From Cyclobacteriaceae bacterium (GTDB lineage: Bacteria; Bacteroidota; Bacteroidia; Cytophagales; Cyclobacteriaceae), in NCBI GenBank assembly GCA_016787605.1, contig JAEUUE010000033.1, positions 49,768 to 113,767 of the forward strand: a stretch of 64,000 nt of DNA, read 5' to 3'. The notes beneath the pieces were generated by a model, which saw only the letters and a list, made by a program, of their open reading frames with translations, had not been told where the DNA came from and ran no database searches. A program made the translations under genes and the position numbers. Position 1 is the stretch's first letter. Each line of letters starts with the position of its first letter. Below are positions 51,967 to 61,060 of the stretch, in pieces.

Positions 51967-53577
51967 CTAGAAAATGTAGTCGGTGCTCAGAAATGTAGAT
52001 TCCCGGTTTCTCAGGATTTTTCCAACCAGCTGCTTGTTCTCGTTGGTTGTCTTGGCGGCCACGATGGTCCGGATCGAGAACACGCGCAAGGCGTCAGCAA
52101 CCGACAAGGTGCCTTCCGCGGAATCTTTTCGGCCGTTGAAGGGAAACGAGTCTGGCCCGCGCTGGCATTGCGTGTTGAGATTGATGCGGCCCACCTGGTT
52201 GGAAAAGTCATCAATGAACCGGGCCATCCTGCGGGAATCTTTTCCAAACAGGCTCACCTGTTGACCGAAGTTGGAATTGAGCACGTAAGTGACGGGCTCT
52301 TCATCGGTGTCAAAAGGCACAATAGGGATGACCGGCCCGAACTGCTCTTCGTGGTAGATTCGCATCTTGCTGTTGGCCGGGTAAAGCACCGTGGGGTTGA
52401 AGTAGGAGCGATTGACTTCGCCGCCGCCGGCATTGAGGATGCGCGCCCCTTGGGCGAGCGCGTCGTCCACCAGTCCCTTCAGGTAGTCGGTCTTTCCGGG
52501 CTCCGGCAGGGGAGTGAGCGATACACCCGGCTCCCACGGCATCCCGGCTTTCAATTTGGAAATCGCGATCAAGAAACGTTTTTGAAATTCGTCCACGATG
52601 GAGCGATGGACGAAAAGAATTTTGAGTGCGGTACAGCGTTGTCCATTGAATGATAGTGTGCCGGTGACGCATTCGTTCACCGCATTGTCAAGGTCGGCGT
52701 CGGGCAGCACGATAGCCGGGTTCTTGGCGTCCAGGCCCAGGATGGCCTTGAGACGGTGCGGTTTGGGATGCAGTTTCTTCAGGTCGTTGGCGCCCTTGTT
52801 GGTGCCGATGAAGGCAAACACGTCGAGTTTGCCGGTTTCCATTAGCGCTCCTACAGTTTCGCGTCCGCGACCATAAATGATGTTAATCACGCCGGGCGGG
52901 AAGGAGTCCCGAAAAGCCTCCAGCAGCGGACGAATCAGGAGCACGCCGTATTTGGCGGGTTTGAACACTACGGTGTTGCCCATGATCAGGGCAGGAAAAA
53001 GCGTGGTGAATGTTTCGTTAAGGGGATAGTTGTAAGGACCCATGCACAGGGCCACTCCCAGCGGAACCCGCCGGATTTGTCCCATGATGCCTTGCTCTTC
53101 AATGAACCTGGCGCTGTTGCGATCCAGTTCCTTGAGCGCGCGAATGGTGTCCAGGATATAATCACACGTCCGGTCGAATTCTTTTTCGGAATCCTTCTGG
53201 GGTTTCCCGATTTCCCACATCAGGAGATTGACCACGAGGCTGCGTTGTTCTTTCATGCGGACAAGGAAGCGCTCAACATGCTCAATGCGTTCGATGACGG
53301 TCATTCGAGGCCAGGCACCGTGTCCGAGATCATAGGCGGCTACGGCAGCATCCAGTGCCTGCAACGATTCTTTGGAGGTAAGCAACGGAGTGCTGCCGAT
53401 GGTCTTTTGCACCAGTCCCTTTCCATCGTGTACCCATACCGGGCTAACCACGGGGTTCATGTCTCCCTCCCAGCGACGCAATTCGCCGGCGATGAGGTAT
53501 TCGCGTTGTTCAAGAAAATCAGGAATCCTGGCGGAGGCTGGTATGGAGGACTCCGCAGGGAAGAATTCGGGTGTCAT
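51967..53577 (-). CDS. NADP-dependent glyceraldehyde-3-phosphate dehydrogenase-like aldehyde dehydrogenase (GapN type)
   Basis: A 536-residue aldehyde dehydrogenase-superfamily protein. The catalytic Cys is in FNGQRCTALKILF, NYPLNETFTTLFPALIMGNTVVFKPAK is the cofactor region, and the C-terminus has QCQRGPDSFPFNGRKDSAEGTLSV, a block known from GapN-like (ALDH11) proteins. The general-base position usually read as LELGGKNP reads LGLDAKNP, so the catalytic Glu is replaced by Gly. It would oxidise G3P to 3-phosphoglycerate without ATP gain. It begins the minus-strand trio with acyP and the K+ channel. Confidence 0.85.
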   Translation of the reverse strand: MTPEFFPAESSIPASARIPDFLEQREYLIAGELRRWEGDMNPVVSPVWVHDGKGLVQKTIGSTPLLTSKESLQALDAAVAAYDLGHGAWPRMTVIERIEHVERFLVRMKEQRSLVVNLLMWEIGKPQKDSEKEFDRTCDYILDTIRALKELDRNSARFIEEQGIMGQIRRVPLGVALCMGPYNYPLNETFTTLFPALIMGNTVVFKPAKYGVLLIRPLLEAFRDSFPPGVINIIYGRGRETVGALMETGKLDVFAFIGTNKGANDLKKLHPKPHRLKAILGLDAKNPAIVLPDADLDNAVNECVTGTLSFNGQRCTALKILFVHRSIVDEFQKRFLIAISKLKAGMPWEPGVSLTPLPEPGKTDYLKGLVDDALAQGARILNAGGGEVNRSYFNPTVLYPANSKMRIYHEEQFGPVIPIVPFDTDEEPVTYVLNSNFGQQVSLFGKDSRRMARFIDDFSNQVGRINLNTQCQRGPDSFPFNGRKDSAEGTLSVADALRVFSIRTIVAAKTTNENKQLVGKILRNRESTFLSTDYIF

Positions 53578-53598
53578 AGCAGGGAGATGATTTTGGGT

Positions 53599-54249
53599 TT
53601 AGGAAACGGTAGAGATCATGGCAACCGCGGATGACGTTCCAATCCGATCGGCACCTGCGCTGATCAGTTGGAGCGCCTGGTCGCGTGTCTTAATGCCCCC
53701 GGAGGCCTTGATGCCTACGGCCGGGGGGAGTACGGAGCGCATGAGTTGAATATGTTCCAATTTCGCCCCGGCCGGGGCAAAGCCGGTACTTGTCTTCACA
53801 AAATCGGCCCCGGCATCTGCGCACAGCGCACAGGCTTCGCGGATTTCGGATTCAGAGAGATAGGCGGTTTCGATAATTACTTTCAGCAGCGCCTGCCGGC
53901 CGTGGCAGGCCTTGGCACACTTGGCAATTTCCACCTTGGTCCACGGCATGCCCGTCTTGAATGCGCTGATGTTCCACACCACATCGATCTCGTTGGCACC
54001 GTGGTCAAGGGCGCGGCTGATTTCATCCAGCTTGGTTTCTGTCAGGTTGTAGCCGAGAGGGAAGCCCACTACAGTAACGAGCGTGATGGCATCCTGGCCA
54101 ATCTCGCGTTTGGCCCGCTTAACCCAATAGGGGGGCACGCAAATGCCAAGGAAGTTATACTGCCGCGCTTCTGTCACCAGCCTGTCGATGTCGGTGATGG
54201 TGAGTGTGGGGCTGAGCGCCGTGTGTTCGAGGTGTCGGTGCAGGTCCAT
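53599..54249 (-). CDS. deoC: Deoxyribose-phosphate aldolase
   Basis: A 216-residue class I aldolase. LLKVIIETAYL has the proton-relay lysine, DFVKTSTGF the Schiff-base lysine and VGIKASGGI the third conserved lysine; LEHTALSPTLT is the usual N-terminus. It splits deoxyribose-5-phosphate to G3P and acetaldehyde in nucleoside breakdown. It stands 21 bases downstream... in the minus direction it follows no close gene and precedes none in frame, since gapN ends just beyond its stop. Confidence 0.94.
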   Translation of the reverse strand: MDLHRHLEHTALSPTLTITDIDRLVTEARQYNFLGICVPPYWVKRAKREIGQDAITLVTVVGFPLGYNLTETKLDEISRALDHGANEIDVVWNISAFKTGMPWTKVEIAKCAKACHGRQALLKVIIETAYLSESEIREACALCADAGADFVKTSTGFAPAGAKLEHIQLMRSVLPPAVGIKASGGIKTRDQALQLISAGADRIGTSSAVAMISTVS

Positions 54250-54344
54250 GCTTGCACCACGATATTACGAAAGATTAGGGTAAAATCTTCCCGGATCGAC
54301 CTTTAGTCGGAGGCTCACATGTCCCCTCCATAGTAAACCTGCAA

Positions 54345-54683
54345 CTAATGTCTTACCCCACACTCGTTGCAGTACCTCATTTTATGCGGAGGTCTTCGCT
54401 TGGGAATACGCTTATGCCCGAAGTAACGGTGATCCTTGAATTGCCGCTTGTCGAGGTACTTCAGGATACGTTGTTTCTCTTTGGCCGCTTCCTCGACTCG
54501 CTGATAGAATTCATACTGTGCCGAGTGTTCTACTTTCTGCCGTTTTCGTTTGGCCGTCTTCGCATGCCGTGGACTGTACACACCAACCTTTTTTCCGGGC
54601 TCGCGCGAGGTAGGGACTTGCTGCGCCAGAGTCCTGCCTGCCAAAAGGCCCATCAGAACCAGTAAACACAAGAATGGCTTCAT
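54345..54683 (-). CDS. Small secreted basic protein, 112 residues, unknown function
   Basis: A protein with a signal peptide (CLLVLMGLLAGRTLAQ) and a very basic mature part (HAKTAKRKRQKVEHSAQ, RYFGHKRIPKRRPPHKMRYCNECGVRH) ending in a CxxC pair. I do not recognise it. Next to it on the same strand, 79 bases upstream, is the thermonuclease gene. Confidence 0.55.
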   Translation of the reverse strand: MKPFLCLLVLMGLLAGRTLAQQVPTSREPGKKVGVYSPRHAKTAKRKRQKVEHSAQYEFYQRVEEAAKEKQRILKYLDKRQFKDHRYFGHKRIPKRRPPHKMRYCNECGVRH

Positions 54684-54762
54684 GCCGGATAGAACGGCAG
54701 TTCAGATGGAATATTGTGATCGGGTAACGTGGCCGATAGGTTGGCCCGGGGCCTCTCCGTAT

Positions 54763-55254
54763 TCAACTGCTCTTGGCTTCCAGCATGGTTTGCTGGCGCC
54801 TGTAGGTCCACGGGGGCACAGGATTCTCTTCACTCCAGATACCAAGGCTTTTTTGGCGTGCCTCTTCTTTCAGGGCTTCCAGGGTGGGGTCGTTATGCTT
54901 TTCTGCGGGCCAGGCCAGCCCGGCTTTGACCATTTCCTGGTGCGGGTCGGTGTCGGAGTCAAGATAGATCCTTCCTATCCGGTGACCCTGGCGATCTCTG
55001 CCTTGAAGCTGAATGGTGACCTTCTTCTTCAGCACCAGTTCCTTCAGGCGTTTCGTTGACTGTTCGGCAAAGCGCTGTCCCGGCTCCGGGCTGTCAATGC
55101 CGTGAAGAAGCACGCGGTACGTGTCATCGGTTGTTTGCACGAGCAAGGTATTTCCGTCAATGACGTCCACAACCGTCCCGTGAATGGGCGGTTGGGCCAT
55201 GGTGATGAAGGGGACAAAAGCCAGCAGACAAATGATCAACTTCTGGGTCTTCAT
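54763..55254 (-). CDS. Thermonuclease-family (SNase) secreted nuclease
   Basis: A 163-residue protein from the ATG at 55254 with signal peptide LLAFVPFITMAQ. The staphylococcal-nuclease fold shows as HGTVVDVIDGNTLLV, VLLHGIDSPEPGQRFAEQSTKRLKELVL and GRIYLDSDTDPHQEMVKAGLAW. Catalytic Arg and Glu equivalents are in the GIDSPE and DRQGHRIGR regions, though the usual GE is read differently. It degrades nucleic acids outside the cytoplasm. The upstream in-frame reading to 55374 is rejected for lack of a signal. Confidence 0.88.
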   Translation of the reverse strand: MKTQKLIICLLAFVPFITMAQPPIHGTVVDVIDGNTLLVQTTDDTYRVLLHGIDSPEPGQRFAEQSTKRLKELVLKKKVTIQLQGRDRQGHRIGRIYLDSDTDPHQEMVKAGLAWPAEKHNDPTLEALKEEARQKSLGIWSEENPVPPWTYRRQQTMLEAKSS

Positions 55255-55395
55255 GGAGCAGGAATTCTTATTGTAAAGTTCCAACCCTCCCGGTTGCCGT
55301 GCACAGCAACCCTGATGAGGTACCTTCGCATGTACCTTTTTCACCGCGTGTGAAGAAACGGGGCGGGTAACCAAGGAATGCCCCAGGGCAGATTA

Positions 55396-55435
55396 CAAAA
55401 AAAGACGCCCTGGCGATTTCTTGCCAGGGCGTCTT
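55396..55435 (-). terminator. Intrinsic terminator of lpd
   Basis: On the minus strand, AAGACGCCCTGGC and GCCAGGGCGTCTT form a perfect 13-bp stem (55423-55435 and 55402-55414) with an 8-base loop, followed by a run of T (TTTTTTTGT). It ends the lpd transcript 17 bases after its stop codon. Confidence 0.9.
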
Positions 55436-55451
55436 GTGAGAAACGGGCTAC

Positions 55452-56843
55452 TTACAGGTGAATCACCTCGCCATACGCTGCGGCGGCGGCCTCCATCACG
55501 GCTTCGCTCATCGTCGGGTGAGGGTGAATGGACTTAATGATTTCGTGCCCGGTGGTTTCCAGCTTGCGGGCCACTACCACTTCGGCAATCATTTCGGTCA
55601 CGTTGGCGCCGATGAAGTGGGCGCCCAGCCACTCGCCGTATTTGGCGTCGAAGATGACCTTGACGAACCCGTCGGCCGCTCCGCCTGCCTTGGCTTTGCC
55701 CGATGCGGTGAACGGAAACTTGCCCACCTTGATCTGGTAACCGGCTTTCTTGGCGGCCTCTTCCGTATACCCGACGGAGGCAATTTCCGGAGAACAATAG
55801 GTGCAGCCGGGAATGTTGTTGTAATTGATGGGCTCGGGGTTCTTGCCGGCAATCTTTTCCACGCACACGATGCCTTCGGCGGAAGCGACGTGGGCCAGCG
55901 CCGGGCCGCGGGTGATATCGCCGATGGCATACACGCCCGGGACGTTGGTTTTGCCGAAGTCGTCGACGATCACTTTGCCTTTGTCGGTCTTCACACCCAC
56001 TTCTTCGAGGCCGAGGTTTTCCAGGTTGGTCGTGATGCCCACCGCCGAGAGGACAATGTCAGTTTCAATTTTGATCTCACCGGTAGGCGTCTTGACGGTG
56101 GAGATGCAATGCGGACCGCTGGTGTCGACCTTGGTCACCTCGGAGTTGACGTGAATCGTCATGCCGGCCTTCTTGAACGACTTCTCCAACGCCTTGGATA
56201 CTTCTTCGTCCTCCACGGGAACAATTCGCGGGAGAAATTCAACGATGGTGACTTCCGTGCCGATGGTGTTATAGAAGTAGGCAAACTCCACGCCGATCGC
56301 CCCGGAACCTACCACCAACAATTTCTGCGGCCGCTGGGGAAGCACCATGGCTTCCCGGTAGCCGATAATCTTCTTTCCATCGATTTTCATGGCTGGCAAT
56401 TCGCGTGAGCGACCGCCGGTGGCCAGGATGATGTGCTTGGCTTCGTAGTCGGTCTTCTTGCCGGCAGCGTCGGTCACTTCCACCTTGCCGCCCTTCTTCA
56501 GCTTGCCGTGACCGGCGAGTTGCTCAATCTTGTTCTTCTTGAACAGAAACTGCACTCCTTTGCTCATGCTGGCGGCGACGTCGCGGCTGCGCTTCACCAT
56601 CGCGGCCATATCGGGAGCGGCTTCCTTTACGGTGATGCCGTAGTCGGAAGCATGCTGAAGGTATTCAAACACGTTGGCACTTTTGAGCAGGGCCTTGGTA
56701 GGGATACATCCCCAGTTGAGGCAGATGCCGCCCAACTCGGCTTTTTCCACTACGGCCACCTTCATGCCCAGCTGAGAAGCGCGAATCGCCGCCACATATC
56801 CTCCGGGCCCGGAGCCAATCACAATCAGGTCAAAATTTGCCAT
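55452..56843 (-). CDS. lpdA: Dihydrolipoyl dehydrogenase
   Basis: A 463-residue flavoprotein disulfide reductase from the ATG at 56843. The FAD site is VIGSGPGGYVAAIRASQLG, the redox pair is in GGICLNWGCIPTKALL, NAD binding in VVGSGAIGVEFAYFY, and the C-terminal catalytic His/Glu in HPHPTMSEAVME. It reoxidises lipoamide in 2-oxoacid dehydrogenase complexes. It stands alone with its own -7 box and a strong terminator. Confidence 0.96.
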   Translation of the reverse strand: MANFDLIVIGSGPGGYVAAIRASQLGMKVAVVEKAELGGICLNWGCIPTKALLKSANVFEYLQHASDYGITVKEAAPDMAAMVKRSRDVAASMSKGVQFLFKKNKIEQLAGHGKLKKGGKVEVTDAAGKKTDYEAKHIILATGGRSRELPAMKIDGKKIIGYREAMVLPQRPQKLLVVGSGAIGVEFAYFYNTIGTEVTIVEFLPRIVPVEDEEVSKALEKSFKKAGMTIHVNSEVTKVDTSGPHCISTVKTPTGEIKIETDIVLSAVGITTNLENLGLEEVGVKTDKGKVIVDDFGKTNVPGVYAIGDITRGPALAHVASAEGIVCVEKIAGKNPEPINYNNIPGCTYCSPEIASVGYTEEAAKKAGYQIKVGKFPFTASGKAKAGGAADGFVKVIFDAKYGEWLGAHFIGANVTEMIAEVVVARKLETTGHEIIKSIHPHPTMSEAVMEAAAAAYGEVIHL

Positions 56844-56863
56844 ACGGTCGTTGAAGTTTCGGC

Positions 56864-56871
56864 CAAAGATA
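56864..56871 (-). promoter_or_regulatory. -7 box TATCTTTG for lpdA
   Basis: TATCTTTG on the minus strand fits TAnnTTTG and lies 20 bases before the ATG at 56843, which supports that start over the longer reading. Confidence 0.55.
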
Positions 56872-56898
56872 GCCGTCAGACAGTTCACTGAAAAACGC

Positions 56899-56906
56899 TA
56901 TTTTTG
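56899..56906 (+). promoter_or_regulatory. -7 box TATTTTTG for fabG
   Basis: TATTTTTG fits TAnnTTTG and lies 42 bases upstream of the fabG ATG. With the lpdA box it makes the 105-base gap a divergent promoter pair. Confidence 0.5.
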
Positions 56907-56948
56907 GCCCGCTGACTGAATTTCTCCCACCCAAAAAATTATCCCCGA

Positions 56949-57695
56949 ATGAAGCTTCTTCAGAATAAAACGGCGCTGATCACAGGCGCCTCCAAAGGAA
57001 TCGGCCGGAGCATCGCCCTGCGTTTTGCCGAGCAAGGCGCCAACGTGGCGTTCACCTACCTGTCCAGCGTCGAGCAAGGCCAGGCCCTGGAGGCGGAACT
57101 CGCCGCCAAGGGAGTTAAAGCGAAGGGATATCGTTCGGATGCGTCCGACTTTGCCCAGGCTGACAAGTTGATCAACGATGTAGTGGCGGAATTCGGATCG
57201 CTGGATGTGCTGGTCAACAACGCGGGTATCACCATGGACAACCTGCTCCTCCGGATGACCGAAGAGGCCTGGGACAAGATCATGCAAGTTAACCTGAAGA
57301 GTTGCTTCAACACGGTGAAGGCCGCCTGCAAGCCGATGATGAAGCAGAAGTCGGGTTCCATCATCAACATGACATCGGTAGTGGGGCTGAAAGGAAACGC
57401 AGGTCAGGCCAATTATGCCGCCTCGAAAGCCGGGATCATCGGCTTCACCAAGTCGGTGGCCCTGGAACTGGGTTCACGGGGCATTCGCTCCAATGCCATT
57501 GCGCCGGGATTTATCGAAACGGAGATGACCGGAAAGCTGGATGAGAAAGTGGTGCAGACATGGCGCGATGCGATTCCGTTGAAGCGCGGCGGCAAACCCG
57601 AGGATGTGGCTGACGCCTGCATTTTCCTGGCTTCCGACATGTCCTCCTACATCACCGGCCAGGTGATCCAGGTGGATGGCGGAATGCTGACCTGA
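56949..57695 (+). CDS. fabG: 3-oxoacyl-[acyl-carrier-protein] reductase
   Basis: A 248-residue classical SDR: ITGASKGIGRSIALRFAEQG as cofactor site, NNAGIT, the catalytic Ser in NMTSVVGLKG and YAASKAGIIGFTKS with the Tyr/Lys pair, and GFIETEMT. Length and motifs fit FabG, which reduces 3-ketoacyl-ACP with NADPH in fatty-acid synthesis. No other fab gene is adjacent. A weak hairpin overlaps its stop codon. Confidence 0.93.
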   Translation: MKLLQNKTALITGASKGIGRSIALRFAEQGANVAFTYLSSVEQGQALEAELAAKGVKAKGYRSDASDFAQADKLINDVVAEFGSLDVLVNNAGITMDNLLLRMTEEAWDKIMQVNLKSCFNTVKAACKPMMKQKSGSIINMTSVVGLKGNAGQANYAASKAGIIGFTKSVALELGSRGIRSNAIAPGFIETEMTGKLDEKVVQTWRDAIPLKRGGKPEDVADACIFLASDMSSYITGQVIQVDGGMLT

Positions 57696-57704
57696 CCGGT
57701 CAGC
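57686..57704. terminator. Hairpin over the fabG stop codon
   Basis: GCTGACC (57686-57692) and GGTCAGC (57698-57704) form a 7-bp stem around TGACC; a T run (57714-57718) follows after a gap. It lies between convergent fabG and the kinase gene and may end either transcript. Confidence 0.4.
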
Positions 57705-57709
57705 GCTTC

Positions 57710-59608
57710 TCAGATTTTTCCTTGCAGCTGCTGAAGTTCGGTGAGCGCCCTGCTCAACGAGGCACACAATTGACTGGCGAGAACGGGGATGCCATCTGTT
57801 TTTTGGGTGTAGACAAGTTCTTCAATCCGGGAGGCATCGGTCCTGGACTTCTCCAACCCGATCATCTTCAGCGAGGACTTGATCCTATGTACGGCCTCGG
57901 CCACCTTCGTCCAGTTCTTGCTTTCCGTCTGCTCCTGGATCGTCCGGATGCTGTCGGGCAAACTGGTCGCAATGGCATTAACCATCGCGCGGACAAACTC
58001 AGCATCCTGATGGGAGGCCTCGTGCAGGTACTTGAGATTGACAAGCTTTTCATCCCCCTTTGCGGAGGCCTTCAGGGGCCTGTACTTCTGAATTCGCCGA
58101 AAAAGTTGCTCGGGAGTGAACGGCTTGGAAATGCAGTCGTTCATGCCTGCCTCCAGGCATTTGTCCACGTCTTTTACAGAGGCGTTGGCGGTAAGGGCCA
58201 GTATGGGCACCTGGTTGGCAGGGGCGGGGCCTGACCGGATGAGGCGGGTAGCTTCATAGCCGTCCATCACGGGCATTTGAACATCCATGAGTATAAGGTC
58301 GTATGACTGGCGGGAGTGCTTATCCACAGCTTCCTTCCCGTTTTCGGCCATCTCCACTTTGCAGTTCCACTTCTTCAGCAGCGAGCCGGCATAGAGCCGG
58401 TTGATTTCGTTGTCTTCCACCAGTAACACCAGCAGGGGTTCAAACGTGAGAAGGTCCTGCAGTTTCGTCTCTGTTTTCGGTTGGGGTTTACTCTGGCGGG
58501 ACGTACGGGCCAACGGGAAAGGCAGTATTACCGTGAAGAGAGAGCCTTTTCCCGCCTCGCTTTGCACGGATATTTTTCCGTGCTGGAGATTCACCAGCTG
58601 ACGGGCAATGGTAAGTCCCAGCCCGGTGCCTCCGTATTTGCGGGTAATGCTGGCATCGGCTTGCGTAAAGCTTTCGAAAATGTCGGAGAGTTTTTCCGGT
58701 GCGATGCCGATCCCGGTGTCTTCCACCTCAAATCGCAGGTGATGCATGTGTCCCGATTTCTTTTCGAGCGTGCAGCGGATAGCGATGATTCCCTGGTGGG
58801 TGAATTTCACCGCATTGCTTACCAGGTTGGTGAGAATCTGGTTGACCCGCACGGGGTCTCCCACAAAATTCTTGTCTGCTTCCGGGGCAAGCTCCACGGA
58901 GAGGGCTACTCCTTTTTCGGCCGCCTGGACCGCGAACGTATCCGCCAGCGTCTGAAGGAGATGACTCATGCTGAAATCGATGCGCTCATACTGGAGCTTC
59001 CCCGATTCAATGGAAGCCAGGTCGAGAATGTCGTTGATGATCACCTTCAGGTTTTCGGCCGCCGTCCGGATAGCAGTCAGGTAGGCGTGTTGCTCGGCCG
59101 GCGAGGTATCCTGGCTGAGGAGGGTGGTCATCCCCACGATCCCGTTGATGGGTGTACGGATTTCATGGGACACGTTGGCCAGGAAGAGGTCTTTGGTTTT
59201 TTGCGCTTCAATGAGCTCTTCCGACATCCGCTTGCGATCGGTAATGTCGCGGCAGTCTAGGACCAATCCGGGAAGGCCTTCTTCCTGCTTCAGATTGATG
59301 GTGTTGAACTCATAGTGACGCCGCTCGCCGGTTCGTGTCAGGAACTCAAATTCCACGGCGGCGGCCCGGGCTTTTTTCGTGCACGCCTTGAATTTTCTGC
59401 GTGTCTCGGAGACCGTTTCGGCAGGCATCAATTCGAAAAAGGATTTTCCCTTTAGGCTGCCGGCGCGGTAGCCCAGTTTCTTGACCGACGCGTTGTGATA
59501 AAGGATTTTTCCGTCGTAGTCAACCACCAGCACGATATCGGAGCCATCATCGACGACCGTTTGGTAAAACTTTCCCCGGGTGATATAGGTCTGCAGGGAC
59601 TTCTTCAT
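57710..59608 (-). CDS. Soluble hybrid histidine kinase (PAS-HisKA-HATPase-REC-HPt)
   Basis: A 632-residue protein with no membrane segment. Order: PAS about 12-125 ([23 protein letters not shown]), HisKA with phospho-His148 in [15 protein letters not shown], HATPase about 250-370 ([36 protein letters not shown]), REC about 395-515 ([27 protein letters not shown]) and a C-terminal HPt with HRIKSS. The complete internal phosphorelay in one cytosolic protein suggests it senses an internal signal through PAS. Its ATG overlaps the stop of the response regulator gene (ATGA), so the regulator is encoded first and is the likely partner. Confidence 0.93.
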   Translation of the reverse strand: MKKSLQTYITRGKFYQTVVDDGSDIVLVVDYDGKILYHNASVKKLGYRAGSLKGKSFFELMPAETVSETRRKFKACTKKARAAAVEFEFLTRTGERRHYEFNTINLKQEEGLPGLVLDCRDITDRKRMSEELIEAQKTKDLFLANVSHEIRTPINGIVGMTTLLSQDTSPAEQHAYLTAIRTAAENLKVIINDILDLASIESGKLQYERIDFSMSHLLQTLADTFAVQAAEKGVALSVELAPEADKNFVGDPVRVNQILTNLVSNAVKFTHQGIIAIRCTLEKKSGHMHHLRFEVEDTGIGIAPEKLSDIFESFTQADASITRKYGGTGLGLTIARQLVNLQHGKISVQSEAGKGSLFTVILPFPLARTSRQSKPQPKTETKLQDLLTFEPLLVLLVEDNEINRLYAGSLLKKWNCKVEMAENGKEAVDKHSRQSYDLILMDVQMPVMDGYEATRLIRSGPAPANQVPILALTANASVKDVDKCLEAGMNDCISKPFTPEQLFRRIQKYRPLKASAKGDEKLVNLKYLHEASHQDAEFVRAMVNAIATSLPDSIRTIQEQTESKNWTKVAEAVHRIKSSLKMIGLEKSRTDASRIEELVYTQKTDGIPVLASQLCASLSRALTELQQLQGKI

Positions 59609-60966
59609 ATTCCGGCTGCTTCCATTTCCTTCAGGTAGCGGTAGATGGACGACTTGCTGATGTTGAGCCGCTTCGCCACTTCCGGAACGTTGTTGTCGTA
59701 TTTGTTCAGGTACGAGCGGATGAGGCGATAGGTATATTCCTCCAGTGTCATTTCCCGGCTGGGAAGCGCCGGCTCGCTGCCCACTTGTGAAAACGTGATA
59801 TCCTGCGCACGGATTTCGCCGCCTTCGGCCATCACGGCGGCCACATCGATGATCGACTTCAGTTCACGCACGTTTCCGGGGAAGGGGTACGTCATGAGTT
59901 TTTGCTGGGCCTCTTCTGAAAATCGAAGTTTGCCGAGGTTGTTCTCCACGACGGCGCGGTCGAGAAAATGCTTGGCGAGCACAAGGATGTCTTTTCCCCG
60001 TTCGCGCAGCGGGGGCAGGTGAATGCGCAATCCCAGGAGGCGATAGAAAAGATCGCTCCGGAAGCGTCCCTGCTCCACTTCGGTCTCAAGATTCCGGTGT
60101 GTGGCGACAATGATCCGAACGTCCAGTTTGATCACTTCATTGCCACCTACACGTGTCAATTCCTTCTCCTGGAGCACCCGCAGCAGTTTGGACTGTAGGT
60201 TGAGGTCCATTTCACCGATTTCATCGAGCAGGAGTGTGCCTCCCTGGGCCTCTTCAAATCGCCCTATCCGGCGGGCCTGGGCACCCGTAAAAGATCCCTT
60301 TTCATGGCCGAACAATTCGCTCTCCACAAGATCCCGTGGAATAGCCGGAATGTTCACGGCGATGAACGGCTTGGCTTTTCGGTCTGAATTGTAGTGGATG
60401 GCTTTGGCCAGGAGTTCCTTCCCGGTACCGGTTTCACCGGTCAGCGTTACGGTGATGTTGGTCTTCGCCGCTTTTTCCATCAGGGGGAAAAGGTTCTTGA
60501 CCGGTGCGCTCAGGCCGATGATGGTCTTCTCAAAATCATAGCGCCTGGAAATCTCCTGCCGCAACCGCCCGATTTCTTTCCGCATCGTGGCTTGCTGCAG
60601 GGCATTCTGCACGGAATTCAAAATGCGTTCTTTGGCATCGTCGTCTTTGCTGATGTAATCAAAGGCGCCGGCTTTCAAAAGTTCAACGGCCGTGCGAATG
60701 CGCTCCTGGGCGGAGACGATGATAACGGGAATCTCGGGATCGAAGTCCTGGATCTGGCGAAGCACGGTTTCTCCCGGCATGTCGGGCAAGGCATAATCGA
60801 GAGTGACTACCGCCGGGCGCCGGTGGAGTTGCTGCAAAAACTCCTTGCCCGAAGAAAAGCAGTTGACCTCGTAATCCGGGTTCAAACCCAGGACATACTG
60901 CATGAACTTGAGGTAAACCGGATCATCCTCAATGACAAAAATGCGCACGGATTCCGGTTCGTACAT
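59605..60966 (-). CDS. Sigma-54-dependent response regulator (REC-AAA+-Fis, NtrC family)
   Basis: A 453-residue protein. The receiver has the phospho-Asp57 in VVTLDYALPD. The AAA+ domain has Walker A LTGETGTGKELLAKAI, the sigma-54 contact loop GSFTGAQ (GAFTGA with Ala to Ser), and LLLDEIGEMDLNLQSKLLRVLQE as Walker B region. A Fis-type HTH ends it (NVPEVAKRLNISKSSIYRYLKEM). It activates RNA polymerase-sigma-54 from upstream sites. A candidate target, a small gene with a sigma-54-like promoter, lies just upstream at 61061-61321, separated by a terminator. Confidence 0.95.
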   Translation of the reverse strand: MYEPESVRIFVIEDDPVYLKFMQYVLGLNPDYEVNCFSSGKEFLQQLHRRPAVVTLDYALPDMPGETVLRQIQDFDPEIPVIIVSAQERIRTAVELLKAGAFDYISKDDDAKERILNSVQNALQQATMRKEIGRLRQEISRRYDFEKTIIGLSAPVKNLFPLMEKAAKTNITVTLTGETGTGKELLAKAIHYNSDRKAKPFIAVNIPAIPRDLVESELFGHEKGSFTGAQARRIGRFEEAQGGTLLLDEIGEMDLNLQSKLLRVLQEKELTRVGGNEVIKLDVRIIVATHRNLETEVEQGRFRSDLFYRLLGLRIHLPPLRERGKDILVLAKHFLDRAVVENNLGKLRFSEEAQQKLMTYPFPGNVRELKSIIDVAAVMAEGGEIRAQDITFSQVGSEPALPSREMTLEEYTYRLIRSYLNKYDNNVPEVAKRLNISKSSIYRYLKEMEAAGI

Positions 60967-61017
60967 GGGGGGTGTCTAGTGAATGTACGTCAATTTAGCG
61001 GACATCGGCCAAAAACA

Positions 61018-61041
61018 AAAAGGCCGGAATCCCGGCCTTTT
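61018..61041. terminator. Bidirectional intrinsic terminator
   Basis: AAAAGGCCGG (61018-61027) and CCGGCCTTTT (61032-61041) form a 10-bp stem with loop AATC, flanked by A/T runs on both sides. It would end the small minus-strand gene 20 bases after its stop and insulate the response-regulator operon. Confidence 0.85.
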
Positions 61042-61060
61042 GCTTGTTCTCTGTTCAACT

